From Clostridia bacterium (GTDB taxonomy: Bacteria > Bacillota > Clostridia > Oscillospirales > CAG-272): a stretch of 64,000 nucleotides of DNA. The translations under genes were made by a program, and so were the position numbers. The stretch spans positions 62,001 through 126,000 of the forward strand of contig JAGASL010000026.1 of assembly GCA_017621755.1 (NCBI GenBank), given 5' to 3'. The notes beneath the pieces were generated by a model. The model was not told where the DNA came from. It made no database searches and worked only from the letters and a program-made list of their open reading frames with translations. Positions 18,401 through 26,741 of this stretch are shown here, in pieces; within the stretch, counting starts at the first letter, position 1, and the number at the start of each line of letters is the position of its first letter.

Positions 18401-18677
18401 CAAGGCTACCGTTTACGGTGCTAAGCTTGCCATCTTCAAAAACGGTGTGAAGATCTGGCCCACAACCAGCAACGCAGGGGATGCAAACGGCTACTACGTG
18501 TACTCCTCCGGCTCCTCTTATGCCGCAAGCTTAGAATTCAGCTTCTTAGAAGCAGCTGCAGCCTATGAGGCATTCCCCACCAACCTTTCCGTCCAGGCGG
18601 GCGATATGATCCAGTTTGCCATGGCACGCGGTAGTTCCAACATGGGCTATTGCGAGCCATGCATCGCCTACCGTTGA
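12483..18677 (+). CDS. giant secreted beta-helix protein, GH110-like architecture (paralogue 1)
   Basis: 2064 residues from the ATG after GAAAGGA. A signal peptide ends near VSA (residue 25). An IWP-type beta-sandwich module lies at about 35-240, with AIFKNGVRIWPTT near 156. A linker domain carries LNYGAEAQTYFNY near 550. A first parallel beta-helix spans about 740-1010 (many 20-25 residue turns such as RDNTITAPG). A second, longer helix starts at HVDRDQFLHH (about 1027) and VILAPGVY; it has CDDGTNQNH near 1335, RNIRSRGLLIK near 1479 and WAESGVCENLTVKNN near 1515. Two more IWP modules follow at about 1680-1860 and 1865-2064. The DDGxNxH, RxRGLLI and W-ESG order recalls GH110 alpha-galactosidases, so a glycan-cleaving role is inferred. 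No LPXTG or SLH anchor is seen. Confidence 0.75.
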   Translation: MKKKLTLFLSLLCVAAMLFPTAVSALPPSDYAPEAEALRNDAFVTYKPTYTGAAFDGYSGPYTVDTFPLSDPKSLTTFHQFVEKYKILCKTINAAGDDGDQWTYGGIYLSNLRLALVQNHAVSITYHVPRNGIVDLSLAELAASADGDATFGAKFAIFKNGVRIWPTTSNKGDANGFYVFEDTKVSTSGTRASFLNAAMAYEAFPTDLAVQQGDTISFAMTKGLTYMGYAEPCVTYTNYSGETYSMAERFNGLQSSGGFYAGYSAKGSEAVYSLPRYDSVSGAFCGKNGVGTVSANGLTIENGGDTVILFRSPLIATYTLTAPAFSTTSTVAFSAKIYRADGTTEQIASQPYPASATVFTPVTGIALDRGDVVAMRFSAEEAASVTFSPVLSSTNTVHATSRNGEALTQLVGGFSLKPDILLDAIAASLGGSINLHLYAYFSPELLARAEEYGMLIFPVEQESYEYDEAYAYTAAETYGNNEYVYTYQDIAAKEMTDEIYARPYCKTESGMVYGEVRSASVRSYAETLKGQYAGSTTAQGEALYKLACAMLNYGAEAQTYFNYKTDDLANAGLTNEEKQTPVGEYENKIGLTGEATLSGYQYYGASLVLEDLPALRIFLTVEDGLSMENIRIEMAYDEAFTNPKSYTPAWHSSVGAYGITVVGVPVALMRTMHYFRITDGTSTSYTLSYSPETYAARSHANNLDSRDVADALFTYVDAALHFANVSGQAQEGISISAAALVDAIRNGTVTQNAVYRINDASSLLFNSVDDGADYDAKNITVYTEQPLLISGAIDLRLSNLHLISTNRSITAIEATHATASVLENVTVGGAAAIGVQVKNTDGFFLRGTDVTGDIETGVIISESAANVYLTDAIIEAGKLAIRDAGRVGAYIKDNTITSAETGVSLSTTGSELRDNTITAPGCAVYATGAIDTLVARNTVTGAILCEDSDNIVFLKNSATTLTAGHNENLYVVSNLLSGRLTLEGNNYLLADLNTEEAVTDTNNENKNGDDVTDVNARLAVGANEEILPHVDRDQFLHHERKNTLRRQDGSHVSFIDYVDAALAEESDVILAPGVYTITGQHQLKNQSNKNIYAFGAMLEQQEYLKQIFYLNGCSNLTMHGLTLGFAQQSCGQVYVLDKLANNTLLAVTGAGMMNEFGNTNANYYNVTAMGAQRAGTFYAYCDTWFESITKNANGTMNISLTADVYNMIREGDILTCRSENSGRTVAVYNSGDVAFRDMTVYGNSGGFAFVEEKNETATTYYRVANTTKSGPIISKEVYDRYKSLESTYGVDLELAIDADGNYRGAPPHIGSVDATHTTGCKEGSQAISCLFENMCDDGTNQNHTPGRLHRVVDNGDTTTTIYYKGVLSRQSYSNNNRKPETLCRDFQVGDRVYIYTSAGQLLCDTKALSATVDHGKFVNSEYGTETPLRSVTVLTASLNTEPLADFNLESNTQEDKDKVMIDNMSMASDHFLFDNVLVRNIRSRGLLIKSSNATIQSCTMENIGMAAIAIHYELDWAESGVCENLTVKNNKIVNTGYFTPNEVLRSPISVLGLTTTKADDDYLLYKNISITGNHIIDRATKNAIYINTAKDVTITGNVIGAPKGATEATDITPYVFICCAKNVELSDNVYPDYVTSYSHRLMLKNAINVYGNDIPALITDKMTDSGNLSIVYSANSVTYPGSWTFGSLPVEAPCLEDGSSTFKPFTHYDPNDWITDDSITIWGGRGGIRTSTRGYRMAAQANYHCAIRYTVPQCTHISIALENLLVPQAEGANGAANGYIAIFHNGEMIWPTAGGSYTDGSDWQLITTTSSVEEIKSSIAGQLRHLAVMTGDEILFVSRYISGWSNLAIHPSVSIINEKASSFELDNENWPSYTPPTATGASFNGSFDGFNGHWTMGYLPLAGGTYTKYGAMFNNLQSILMTNGDADAWTHGGMYMPTGRLALVANYATTITYHAPKNGNIDVSFLRLSSGADKATVYGAKLAIFKNGVKIWPTTSNAGDANGYYVYSSGSSYAASLEFSFLEAAAAYEAFPTNLSVQAGDMIQFAMARGSSNMGYCEPCIAYR

Positions 18678-18706
18678 TTTTCGGCATGAAAGCTCATATC
18701 CCCCCA

Positions 18707-18740
18707 AGAACCGCGAAGCAAGCTTCGCGGTTCTTTTTTT
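18707..18740 (+). terminator. terminator after the first giant beta-helix gene
   Basis: A 13-bp perfect stem AGAACCGCGAAGC / GCTTCGCGGTTCT with an AA turn, followed by seven or more T. It separates the two giant genes into different transcription units. Confidence 0.92.
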
Positions 18741-18817
18741 GCAAAAATACTGGCATATTGCACAAAAAAAGCACCTTTTTTTCTACGTTTTTGTCACTTT
18801 ATTTTTTTGTGCGGATA

Positions 18818-18826
18818 TGTTATAAT
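18818..18826 (+). promoter_or_regulatory. extended -10 promoter of the second giant gene
   Basis: TGTTATAAT, identical to the extended -10 box of the first paralogue's promoter, but without a good -35 box (TTTATT at the right distance). The AATTGAT sites of the first promoter are absent, so regulation of the two paralogues probably differs. Confidence 0.6.
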
Positions 18827-18922
18827 ATAAAATGTAATATTTTATCCTTTGAACATTCCCTTTCCCAGCAGGCACGGATGCCCGCGTGATAACAAAAATA
18901 ATGGCTGAAAGGACCCACCTTT

Positions 18923-21900
18923 ATGAAAAAGAAAATTCTTGCATTCTTAGCCCTGCTCTGCTTGGCCTCTATGCTGTTTCCCACAGCAGTCTCTGCCTTG
19001 CCGCCAAGCGATTACGCGCCAGTGGCCGAGGCGCTGCGCAACGATGCCTTTAAGGATTACCAGCCTACCTACTCGGGCACATCCTTCACCGGCTACCCCG
19101 GGCCTTATACAGTGGGCTATTTTCCGGTCAGCGACCCTAAAAACCTGAATACTTATCGGCAATTTTGGACCAAGGATAACTATAACATTCTTTGCCGCAC
19201 GGGCAACGCCACCAGCGGCGACCCGTGGACATATGGCGGCATGTATCTTTCCCGCTCCCACGGTGTCACGAGTGATGGCACCTACATCGGCAACCTGACG
19301 CGTACCATCGTGGTTGACACCTACGCCACCGCCATTACCTATACGGCTGAAAAGGCCGGCCTGGTAACGCTTTCGCTGGATGCCTTAGCCATTTGGAATC
19401 AAAACGATGGCGGCTACAGCAATTGCATTTTTGGACTGGATTTTGCCATTTTCAAAAACGGCGAGAAGATCTATCCGGCAACGGGTAGCGCGTGGAAGAA
19501 TTTTTCCACCCCGAACAATCTTGCTAATAACTCCGCCTATGCCTTCACCGCTGCCCAGCGGGCCGACACGACGTTAAAGAACGTGGCTGTGCAGGAGGGA
19601 GATCAGATCTCCTTCGCCGTTACGCGTGACGGTACCCACCCCTGCTTCCACGCATTTGTGCTGCCGCGTGTGACCTACACGGCCTATTGTGGTGAGACTT
19701 ATGCTATGGCCGAGAGCTTTTCCGGCCTACAGGGGCATGGTGGCTATTATGCCGCCTATAGCCAAGCCGGCAAGGAGGCTGTTTACCTCTTACCGCAGTA
19801 TGATGCCACCACCGGCTGCTTTGGCGGAAATCGAAACGCAGGCACGGTGAGCCGTACCGGGCTGACCGTAAAGGCGGGCTATGACACTGTGCTGCTCTTC
19901 CGCTCACCGCTGATTGCTACCTACACGCTAAGCAGCAGCAGCTTTTATACCGACACCCCCCTTTCCTTTACCGCAGCCGTTTACCGTGCTGATGGCACCG
20001 TAACAAACCTTTCTACCAAGAGCTATGCTGCTTCGTCTACCACCTTCGCGCCGATCAGCGGTATCGCGCTTGACCGTGGTGACGTGCTGGCCATGCGTTT
20101 CTCTGCCACAGCTGACGCCACCGTTACCTTCTCTCCCCTTCTATCCTCTACCGGCACCGTGCACGCTACCAGCAAAAACGGCGAGGCCTTTACCACGCTA
20201 ACAAGCGGGATGGCCTTAAAACCGGACATTTATCTGGATGCTGTTGCCGCCTCACTTTCCGGCGATATCAGCCTGCATTTTTACACGTATTTTTCAGACG
20301 AGCTGAAAAGCAAGGCAGAGGAATACGGCATGCTCTTCTTTAACGAGGAGCAAGAGGAGTATTCCTACAACGCAGCCAATGCCTATACCGACGCCATTCC
20401 GTTAGACAACATGCTGGTATACACCTATACCGGCATAGCCGCCAAGGAGATGACAGACGTTGTTTACGCAAGACCATACTGCAAAACGGCTGATGGCTAC
20501 GTATACGGCGAGCTACGCACAGCCAGCGTGCAGGCCTATGCCGAAAGCCTGCGCAAAAGCTACTATGGCAGCGCCACCGCACAAGGTAGCGCCCTGTACA
20601 AGCTGGCCTGCGCCATGCTGAACTACGGTGCCGAGGCACAGACCTATTTCAACTACAGGATCGACACCCTAGCCAACGCCGCACTCACCGAGGCCGAAAA
20701 ACAAACACCCCTAGGCGAATACGAGAACAAGCTAAGCCTTTCGGGTGAGACGACCCTTGCCGATTACGGCTTTACCGGCGCCACGCTACTGTTGAACGAT
20801 CTACCTGCGCTACGCATTCTGATGAAGGCACAAAACGGTGCAGCGATGGACGGCATCAAGATCGAATTTTCCCTCTCTGCCGATTTTCAAAGGGCCTTTA
20901 CCTACACCCCGGAGTGGTCCCCCTCTAACAAGGCCTACGGTATATCGATCGAGGGCGTGCCTGCCTCGAAAATGCGTTCTGACATGTATTTCCGCATTAC
21001 CAACGGCACAGGCTACAGCCAGGTGCTTTCCTACAGCCCGGAGACCTATGCCGCGCGCAGCCATGCAAACAACCTGGATAGCTGCAACGTGGTAGACACG
21101 CTGTTTGCCTATTCGGATGCGGCCGTACACTATGCCAACCTTTCCGAGCAAGGAACGGATGGCATTCTGATCACCGCCCAGGCGCTGGTCGATGCTATTC
21201 GCACTGGCACGGTAACCGAAAATGCCATTTATTGCATTTCGGATGCTGCATCGATGATCTTTACCGCCAACGATGTCAATAGGAGTTACAACGCCAAAGG
21301 CATTACGGTTTATATCGACAAGCCGCTGGTCCTTTCGGGTGCAAACGGCATGCAGCTTTCCAACCTACATCTGATGGGCACCAACTACTATATGACCACC
21401 CTGCAGGTACAAAGCACCGCAAATGCCGTTTTAGACAATATTACAATCACCGGCCATGCCGCGGTTGGCATGGAGATATCCGACAGCGAGCGGCTATTCT
21501 TGAAGGGAACAAGCGTTACCGGCACAATCGAGACCGGCATCGTGATCGATCAAACAGCCTCTGAGGTGTATCTGACAAACGCCACGCTGGATGTGACAAC
21601 GCTTGGTGTACAGGATGCCGGCAAGATCGGTATATACATGAAGGACAGCACCATTCACTCAAGCGGTGACGGCGTTTCCCTGCTGACCACGGGCAGCGAG
21701 CTGCGCGATTGCGCCATTACCGCCACAGGCAACGGCATTTACCTGAAGGGCGCTGTTGACACGCTGGTGGCTCGTAATACCGTGACCGGCAGCATTCTTG
21801 GTGAAGACTGCGACAACACCGTTTTACTGAAGAACACCGCCACCTCGTTGACCGTCAAGACAGGTGAAAATATGTACGTTGTCAGCAATACGCTGAGCGG

Positions 21901-24598
21901 CCGCCTGACCTTAGAGGACAACAACTACCTGCTGGCAGACCTGAACACAGAGGCAGCGGTAACCGACTCTAACAACGCAAACAAAAACGGTGATGACGTA
22001 ACCGACGTGGATGCTCGCCTGGCCGTAGGTGCTGATGAAAGCCTGTTGCCACACGTAGATCGCGACCAGTTCCTCTACCACCCGCGCAAGGAAACCGTGC
22101 GCACGGCAGACGGTGCCGGCAAGAGCTTTGCCGCCTATCTGACCGAGTGCATGAAGAGCGCGGACGAGGTGATTATTGCACCTGGCGTATACAGGGTGTA
22201 CGGCAACCAAGCGGTAAACGGTTGGCAAAACAAGAACGTTTATGCCTTTGGCGCCATGGCCGAGCAGCAGTCCTACCTGAACGCCATCTTTTCCATCAAT
22301 GGCTGTAGCAATCTCACCTTCCACGGCTTGACGCTGGGCTTTGCGCAGCAATCCTGCGGTCAGGTATACGTGCTGGATAAGCTGGCCGACAATACGCTGC
22401 TGGTTGTAACTGGGGCTGGCATGCTGAACGAATTTGGCAATACAAATGCTTCCTACTATAACACCACCGGCATGGGTGCGCAGCGTGCGGGAACCTTCTA
22501 CGCCTATTGCGACACAGGCTTTAGCAGCATTTCCAAGAATGCGGATGGCACTATGAATATGGCTGTTAGCAGCGGTGTGTACAACACGATCGCCAAGGGT
22601 GATATTCTGACCTGCCGTTCAACCAATAGCGGAACCACCGTTTCTATCCACAATTCAGGTGACGTGACCTTCCGTGATATGACGTTATATGGCAATTCCG
22701 GCGGCTTTGCCTTTGTCGAGGGGACCAACAGAACGGCCACCAGCTATTACCGCGTAGCGGACACCACAAAGAACGGGCCTATCATTTCTAAAGAGGTATA
22801 TGACCACTACAAGATGCTGGAAAGCACCTATGGTGTCGCGCTGGAGCTTGCCATCGATGCTGACGGCAACTACCGCGGCTCTCTGCCCCACATTGGCTCG
22901 ATCGATGCCACACACACCACAAAGTGCAAGGAGGGCTCGAAGGCGATCTCTTGCCTTTTCGAAAACATGTGTGATGACGGCACCAACCAAAACCATACGC
23001 ATGGCCGCCTGCACAGCGTAACGGATAACGGCAACGGCACCACGACCATTGTTTACAAGGGCAACCTCTCAGAGTATTCCTATGGGCAAGGCAACCGCAC
23101 AGCAAACGGCTTATGCCATGATTTTGCCGTAGGTGATCGCGTATACGTCTACACCTCGGCCGGCCAGCTGGTTTGCGATACAGAGGCGCTCACCGCCACC
23201 GTTGGCGCCGGTAGTATTTCTGTAGACTGGGCTGCCATAGGCCTACCGAGCGCTGCCAGCAATACGGTACAGCTAAAGAGTGTTACCGTAGCCACCTCTG
23301 CCGTCAATCGGTCGGCGCTGACAGGCTATGATCTCACGGCCAACCACTGGGAAAACAAGAACAAGGTGCTTATTGACAACATGAGCATGGCATCGACCGG
23401 CTTTACGTTTGATAACACCGTGGTACGCAACATTCGTTCGCGCGGCCTGCTGATCAAGACCTCAAACTCTACCATCAAAAACTGCACGTTAGAGAACATT
23501 GGCATGAGCGCGGTGGCCATCCTGTACGAGATCTATTGGGGTGAATCCGGCGTTACCGAAAATCTGGACGTGCAGAACAACCTGATCAAGCACACGGGCT
23601 ACTTCAAAAACCAGGATCTCTACAGCCCGATCTCGATCACGGGTCTTGGCAGCAAGGCAGACGATGATTATTTGCTATATAAGAACATCAACATCACCGG
23701 CAACCGATTTGTTGACCGCACGACCAGCTACGCCGTCTACGTGAACTCGGCCAAGGATATTCTGATCGAAAACAACGATTTTGGTACCAGAAAGGGCTAT
23801 ACCGTAGCCAATGATTATGCCCCTGCTATTCACATCTTCTGCGCCAACGGCATAGAGATCAATGGAAACACCTATCCCACCGGCGCTACCACCAACGCAG
23901 GGCGCTTCCTGTACACGAACGCCTCAAACATCTACGGTACAGACGTGACCGGTGTAACCTCCAGCGCCTCGCTGGATGCGCTTGCCAACAGCATGCCCGT
24001 TATCAGCGGTGACAGCGTTACCTACCCTGGGAATTGGCAGATGGGGTACATGAGCAGCGAATCGGTAAAAAAATCGGTTTTGGGTTATGTTTACTCATAT
24101 TCCATGCCCTCCTTTAGCGTATTTTCCAAGTACGTTGGCGGGTGGATCGGCGACACGAGCTATACGAGTGGTAATAACGTGTTCAGTAAATACGGCGGCT
24201 TCTTTGCCAGCAGCGAATATCGCACGGCAGCACAAAGCAAATATAACTGCGTGATCCGCTATACAGCCCCCAAGGCAGGAACGGTAGACGTTTCGCTGAC
24301 CTCGCTGCTCACACCGGCCAGCGGCGATGGAAACGGCTACAACGACGGCTATATTGCCATCTTCAAAAACAACGAGATGATCTGGCCGAGCAAGGGCAAT
24401 GCTTCGTATTATGATGATGCCAGCAAGTGGTACACCCTCTCAGCCAGCAGCGACCCGCTAGAGGCCATTATGAGCATCAGCAACAGCCTTTCCGGCCTGA
24501 CGCTGGCCAAGGGCGACTGCCTGTACTTCGTTAGCAAGCAGAAGAGCGGCTGGTCCGCCTCTGCCATGTCCCCTGCCGTTAACTGGCACGAAGCCTGA
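18923..24598 (+). CDS. giant secreted beta-helix protein, GH110-like architecture (paralogue 2)
   Basis: 1891 residues, collinear with the protein encoded just upstream and clearly its tandem paralogue. It has the same signal peptide type (MKKKILAFLALLCLASML, cleavage near VSA), followed by the identical LPPSDYAP. An IWP-like module comes first (AIFKNGEKIYPATG near 175), then LNYGAEAQTYFNY near 568 and two beta-helix stretches. The conserved CDDGTNQNH lies near 1350 and RNIRSRGLLIK near 1502, followed by WGESGV. One IWP module follows (AIFKNNEMIWP near 1812). It lacks the last ~190-residue module present in paralogue 1, which explains most of the length difference. A glycan substrate is likely but not identified; no cell-wall anchor motif is visible. 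Confidence 0.75.
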   Translation: MKKKILAFLALLCLASMLFPTAVSALPPSDYAPVAEALRNDAFKDYQPTYSGTSFTGYPGPYTVGYFPVSDPKNLNTYRQFWTKDNYNILCRTGNATSGDPWTYGGMYLSRSHGVTSDGTYIGNLTRTIVVDTYATAITYTAEKAGLVTLSLDALAIWNQNDGGYSNCIFGLDFAIFKNGEKIYPATGSAWKNFSTPNNLANNSAYAFTAAQRADTTLKNVAVQEGDQISFAVTRDGTHPCFHAFVLPRVTYTAYCGETYAMAESFSGLQGHGGYYAAYSQAGKEAVYLLPQYDATTGCFGGNRNAGTVSRTGLTVKAGYDTVLLFRSPLIATYTLSSSSFYTDTPLSFTAAVYRADGTVTNLSTKSYAASSTTFAPISGIALDRGDVLAMRFSATADATVTFSPLLSSTGTVHATSKNGEAFTTLTSGMALKPDIYLDAVAASLSGDISLHFYTYFSDELKSKAEEYGMLFFNEEQEEYSYNAANAYTDAIPLDNMLVYTYTGIAAKEMTDVVYARPYCKTADGYVYGELRTASVQAYAESLRKSYYGSATAQGSALYKLACAMLNYGAEAQTYFNYRIDTLANAALTEAEKQTPLGEYENKLSLSGETTLADYGFTGATLLLNDLPALRILMKAQNGAAMDGIKIEFSLSADFQRAFTYTPEWSPSNKAYGISIEGVPASKMRSDMYFRITNGTGYSQVLSYSPETYAARSHANNLDSCNVVDTLFAYSDAAVHYANLSEQGTDGILITAQALVDAIRTGTVTENAIYCISDAASMIFTANDVNRSYNAKGITVYIDKPLVLSGANGMQLSNLHLMGTNYYMTTLQVQSTANAVLDNITITGHAAVGMEISDSERLFLKGTSVTGTIETGIVIDQTASEVYLTNATLDVTTLGVQDAGKIGIYMKDSTIHSSGDGVSLLTTGSELRDCAITATGNGIYLKGAVDTLVARNTVTGSILGEDCDNTVLLKNTATSLTVKTGENMYVVSNTLSGRLTLEDNNYLLADLNTEAAVTDSNNANKNGDDVTDVDARLAVGADESLLPHVDRDQFLYHPRKETVRTADGAGKSFAAYLTECMKSADEVIIAPGVYRVYGNQAVNGWQNKNVYAFGAMAEQQSYLNAIFSINGCSNLTFHGLTLGFAQQSCGQVYVLDKLADNTLLVVTGAGMLNEFGNTNASYYNTTGMGAQRAGTFYAYCDTGFSSISKNADGTMNMAVSSGVYNTIAKGDILTCRSTNSGTTVSIHNSGDVTFRDMTLYGNSGGFAFVEGTNRTATSYYRVADTTKNGPIISKEVYDHYKMLESTYGVALELAIDADGNYRGSLPHIGSIDATHTTKCKEGSKAISCLFENMCDDGTNQNHTHGRLHSVTDNGNGTTTIVYKGNLSEYSYGQGNRTANGLCHDFAVGDRVYVYTSAGQLVCDTEALTATVGAGSISVDWAAIGLPSAASNTVQLKSVTVATSAVNRSALTGYDLTANHWENKNKVLIDNMSMASTGFTFDNTVVRNIRSRGLLIKTSNSTIKNCTLENIGMSAVAILYEIYWGESGVTENLDVQNNLIKHTGYFKNQDLYSPISITGLGSKADDDYLLYKNINITGNRFVDRTTSYAVYVNSAKDILIENNDFGTRKGYTVANDYAPAIHIFCANGIEINGNTYPTGATTNAGRFLYTNASNIYGTDVTGVTSSASLDALANSMPVISGDSVTYPGNWQMGYMSSESVKKSVLGYVYSYSMPSFSVFSKYVGGWIGDTSYTSGNNVFSKYGGFFASSEYRTAAQSKYNCVIRYTAPKAGTVDVSLTSLLTPASGDGNGYNDGYIAIFKNNEMIWPSKGNASYYDDASKWYTLSASSDPLEAIMSISNSLSGLTLAKGDCLYFVSKQKSGWSASAMSPAVNWHEA

Positions 24599-24604
24599 TT
24601 CAAA

Positions 24605-24636
24605 AAAAGAACCGAGGAATTTTCCTCGGTTCTTTT
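24605..24636. terminator. bidirectional terminator
   Basis: Perfect stem AAAAGAACCGAGGAA / TTCCTCGGTTCTTTT between the second giant gene and the converging HAD gene. Confidence 0.92.
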
Positions 24637-24638
24637 CA

Positions 24639-25232
24639 TTACGAAAACAAAAAATCCATCAGGCGAGAGGCGTTCCCATCAAACAGGTAGCCGGCAATAC
24701 CGGCGGCACGGGCACCTTCAATATTGATGGCGCGATCGTCCACGAATACGCAGGTGGCCGGGTCAAGATGGTATGCTTGCAGCAGATGCTCATAGATTCC
24801 CCGCTCCGGCTTCACGATGCCTAAGGGGCCAGACATGACCATGCCGTGAAAGCCCTGTAGAATAGGCAGCTCGTGCGCGTTGGCAGCAAACTCGCGTGAG
24901 ATGTTGGAAAGCAGGTAAAGCCCCCTGCCGGCCGCCCGCAGGCGGGCAACCACGGCGCCCATACCGGGAATATCCGGCAGGGTACGATACCAGCCGTCGG
25001 CCGCGGCCTTCATCACGGGGTGCAGGCGATCTGGCAGGCGCTTGGCTGCGGCGGCAAACCATTCCTCATTCGTAATGCTGCCATCATCCAGGCGGTCAAA
25101 ATACAGGCGGTCAAAAAACACCTCACCAAACAGGGCGGCATCCGCCTCGTCTGGCACAAAGCGGCGGGCAATATCCCGCTCAATATAAGCGGCAAGCGTG
25201 TTGCCGTAATCAAAAATAACGTTCTGATACAT
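24639..25232 (-). CDS. HAD-superfamily hydrolase, YihX/haloacid dehalogenase-like
   Basis: 198 residues from the ATG at 25232 (MYQNVIFDYGNTL), preceded by AGGGGAGAG; a longer in-frame start at 25286 would add a non-conserved hydrophobic leader. Motif I is DYGNT, so the second Asp of the canonical DxD is Gly, as in YihX-type sugar phosphatases. Motif II is LLSNIS, motif III the Lys of GIVKPERGIYEHLL, and motif IV CVFVDDRAINIEGA. Probably removes phosphate from a small sugar phosphate. It stands alone between two converging or diverging units. Confidence 0.82.
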   Translation of the reverse strand: MYQNVIFDYGNTLAAYIERDIARRFVPDEADAALFGEVFFDRLYFDRLDDGSITNEEWFAAAAKRLPDRLHPVMKAAADGWYRTLPDIPGMGAVVARLRAAGRGLYLLSNISREFAANAHELPILQGFHGMVMSGPLGIVKPERGIYEHLLQAYHLDPATCVFVDDRAINIEGARAAGIAGYLFDGNASRLMDFLFS

Positions 25233-25294
25233 GAAAAAACTCTCCCCTTTCCCTGCCAGTATAGCAGGAAAAAAAGAAAAAGTCAAGCGCCTTC

Positions 25295-25323
25295 TTGTAA
25301 AGCGACGAGAATTGTGCTACAAT
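25295..25323 (+). promoter_or_regulatory. promoter of pepT
   Basis: TTGTAA (25295-25300), 17-bp spacer, TACAAT (25318-25323), 24 bp before the pepT start codon. Confidence 0.75.
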
Positions 25324-25346
25324 AGTGGCAAAGTGAGGTATATATC

Positions 25347-26567
25347 ATGACAGTGATTGATCGTTTTCTAAATTACGTTCGCATTCCCACCCCCTCTGAC
25401 CCGCACGCCGGTGAAGAGACCTACCCCAGCAACCCTGAGGAGCTAGTGCTGCTTTCCACCCTGAAGGCAGAATTAGAGGCACTTGGTCTTACCGCGGAAA
25501 TGGATGAATACGGCTACGTGACGGCCACCCTGCCTGCCAACGTAGAGGGGGCGCCCACGCTGGGTCTGATCGCGCACGTGGATACCTCGCCCGCCGTTAG
25601 CGGGCGTGGCGTACAGCCGCGTATCATTCGCTATACAGGCGGCGACGTTCTGCTGGACGAGAGGGGACAATACCGCATTGCGGAGGCAGAAAACCCCGAG
25701 CTTGCCCGCTACGTGGGCGAAGAGCTGATCGTGACTGACGGCAGCACCCTGCTGGGGGCTGACGACAAGGCCGGCGTAGCCGAGATCATGGCAACATTAG
25801 ATCGACTGGTAAGCGATCCGGCGCTGCCGCACGGCAAGATCCGCGTAGCCTTCACACCAGACGAGGAGATCGGCCGCGGAACGGATTTCTTTAACGTGAA
25901 GGCCTTTGGCGCTGATTTTGGCTACACGGTAGACGGCGGTGAGCTGGGCGAGATCGAATACGAAAACTTCAACGCCGCAGCCGGCGAGCTGGTGATCGAG
26001 GGCGTTAGCGTACACCCCGGCAGCGCCAAGGGCAAGATGAAAAACGCGGTCGATATCTTTGCCGATTTTCACGCCGGCCTGCCACGCGCCGAGCGGCCGG
26101 ATGCCACCGAGGGCTACGAGGGCTTTTACATGGTAGACGAGGTGAGTGGCGGTGTAGAGGCGCTGCGCGCCAGCTACATCATTCGCGACCATGACCGTGA
26201 AAAGGTGGAAAAGAAAAAGGAATTTTTCCTGGCGCTTGCCAAGCAGATAGACGAGGCCTGGGGCGGTGGCTGCATCACCGCTACGGTCAAGGATAGCTAC
26301 TACAACATGGCCGAGATTGTTGCGCGCCACCCGCACTTGATCGAAAATGCTAAGGCTGCCATGCAGGCCTGCGGCGTAACGCCCAAGGTCATTCCCATTC
26401 GCGGCGGCACAGACGGCGCCCGTCTCTCTTACGAGGGGCTGCCCTGCCCCAACCTTTCTACCGGCGGCCTGAATTTCCACGGCCGGCAGGAATACATCCC
26501 CGTAAAGAGCCTGAAGACCATGGTGGATGTACTGGTCAAGCTGGTTGGCCTTTACGCGGGAGCATAA
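25347..26567 (+). CDS. pepT: peptidase T (tripeptide aminopeptidase, M20)
   Basis: 406 residues, the normal length for PepT. Metal-binding and catalytic motifs are all there: GLIAHVDTSPAVSG (first His and Asp), LLGADDKAGVAEIM (bridging Asp), FTPDEEIGRG (catalytic and metal Glu) and VDGGELGEIEYENFNAA. The lid domain has VHPGSAKGKMKNA. A late PIRGGTDGARLSYEG completes the site. It releases N-terminal residues from tripeptides in the cytosol. Monocistronic, with its own promoter. Confidence 0.97.
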   Translation: MTVIDRFLNYVRIPTPSDPHAGEETYPSNPEELVLLSTLKAELEALGLTAEMDEYGYVTATLPANVEGAPTLGLIAHVDTSPAVSGRGVQPRIIRYTGGDVLLDERGQYRIAEAENPELARYVGEELIVTDGSTLLGADDKAGVAEIMATLDRLVSDPALPHGKIRVAFTPDEEIGRGTDFFNVKAFGADFGYTVDGGELGEIEYENFNAAAGELVIEGVSVHPGSAKGKMKNAVDIFADFHAGLPRAERPDATEGYEGFYMVDEVSGGVEALRASYIIRDHDREKVEKKKEFFLALAKQIDEAWGGGCITATVKDSYYNMAEIVARHPHLIENAKAAMQACGVTPKVIPIRGGTDGARLSYEGLPCPNLSTGGLNFHGRQEYIPVKSLKTMVDVLVKLVGLYAGA

Positions 26568-26695
26568 ATCCACCTTCCATCGGCCTGCCACCTTCTTTAG
26601 ACAGCCGTGCGGATGATGTGCTGGCGTACAAATCCTGTGCTGTGAAGGAAAAAAGTTCGCTTCTGCTTTGAACCGCAGAATGACCACGCAGAAAA

Positions 26696-26740
26696 GAGCT
26701 TAGCGCTGCGCCCCTGAGGGCACAGCGCTAAGCTCTCTTT
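26696..26740. terminator. terminator between pepT and the AraC gene
   Basis: A 13-bp stem GAGCTTAGCGCTG (26696-26708) / CAGCGCTAAGCTC (26723-26735) followed by a T-rich tract. The preceding 130 bp after pepT hold no gene that I can support. Confidence 0.85.
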
Positions 26741-26741
26741 T

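Noticed and set aside
12483..24598. Possible assembly duplication of one giant gene
   Set aside because: The two genes differ throughout, have different promoters, different C-terminal module counts and different lengths, so they are true paralogues.
26568..26695. A small gene between pepT and the AraC gene
   Set aside because: No frame with a ribosome-binding site and sensible start was found; the segment appears to be spacer before the terminator.
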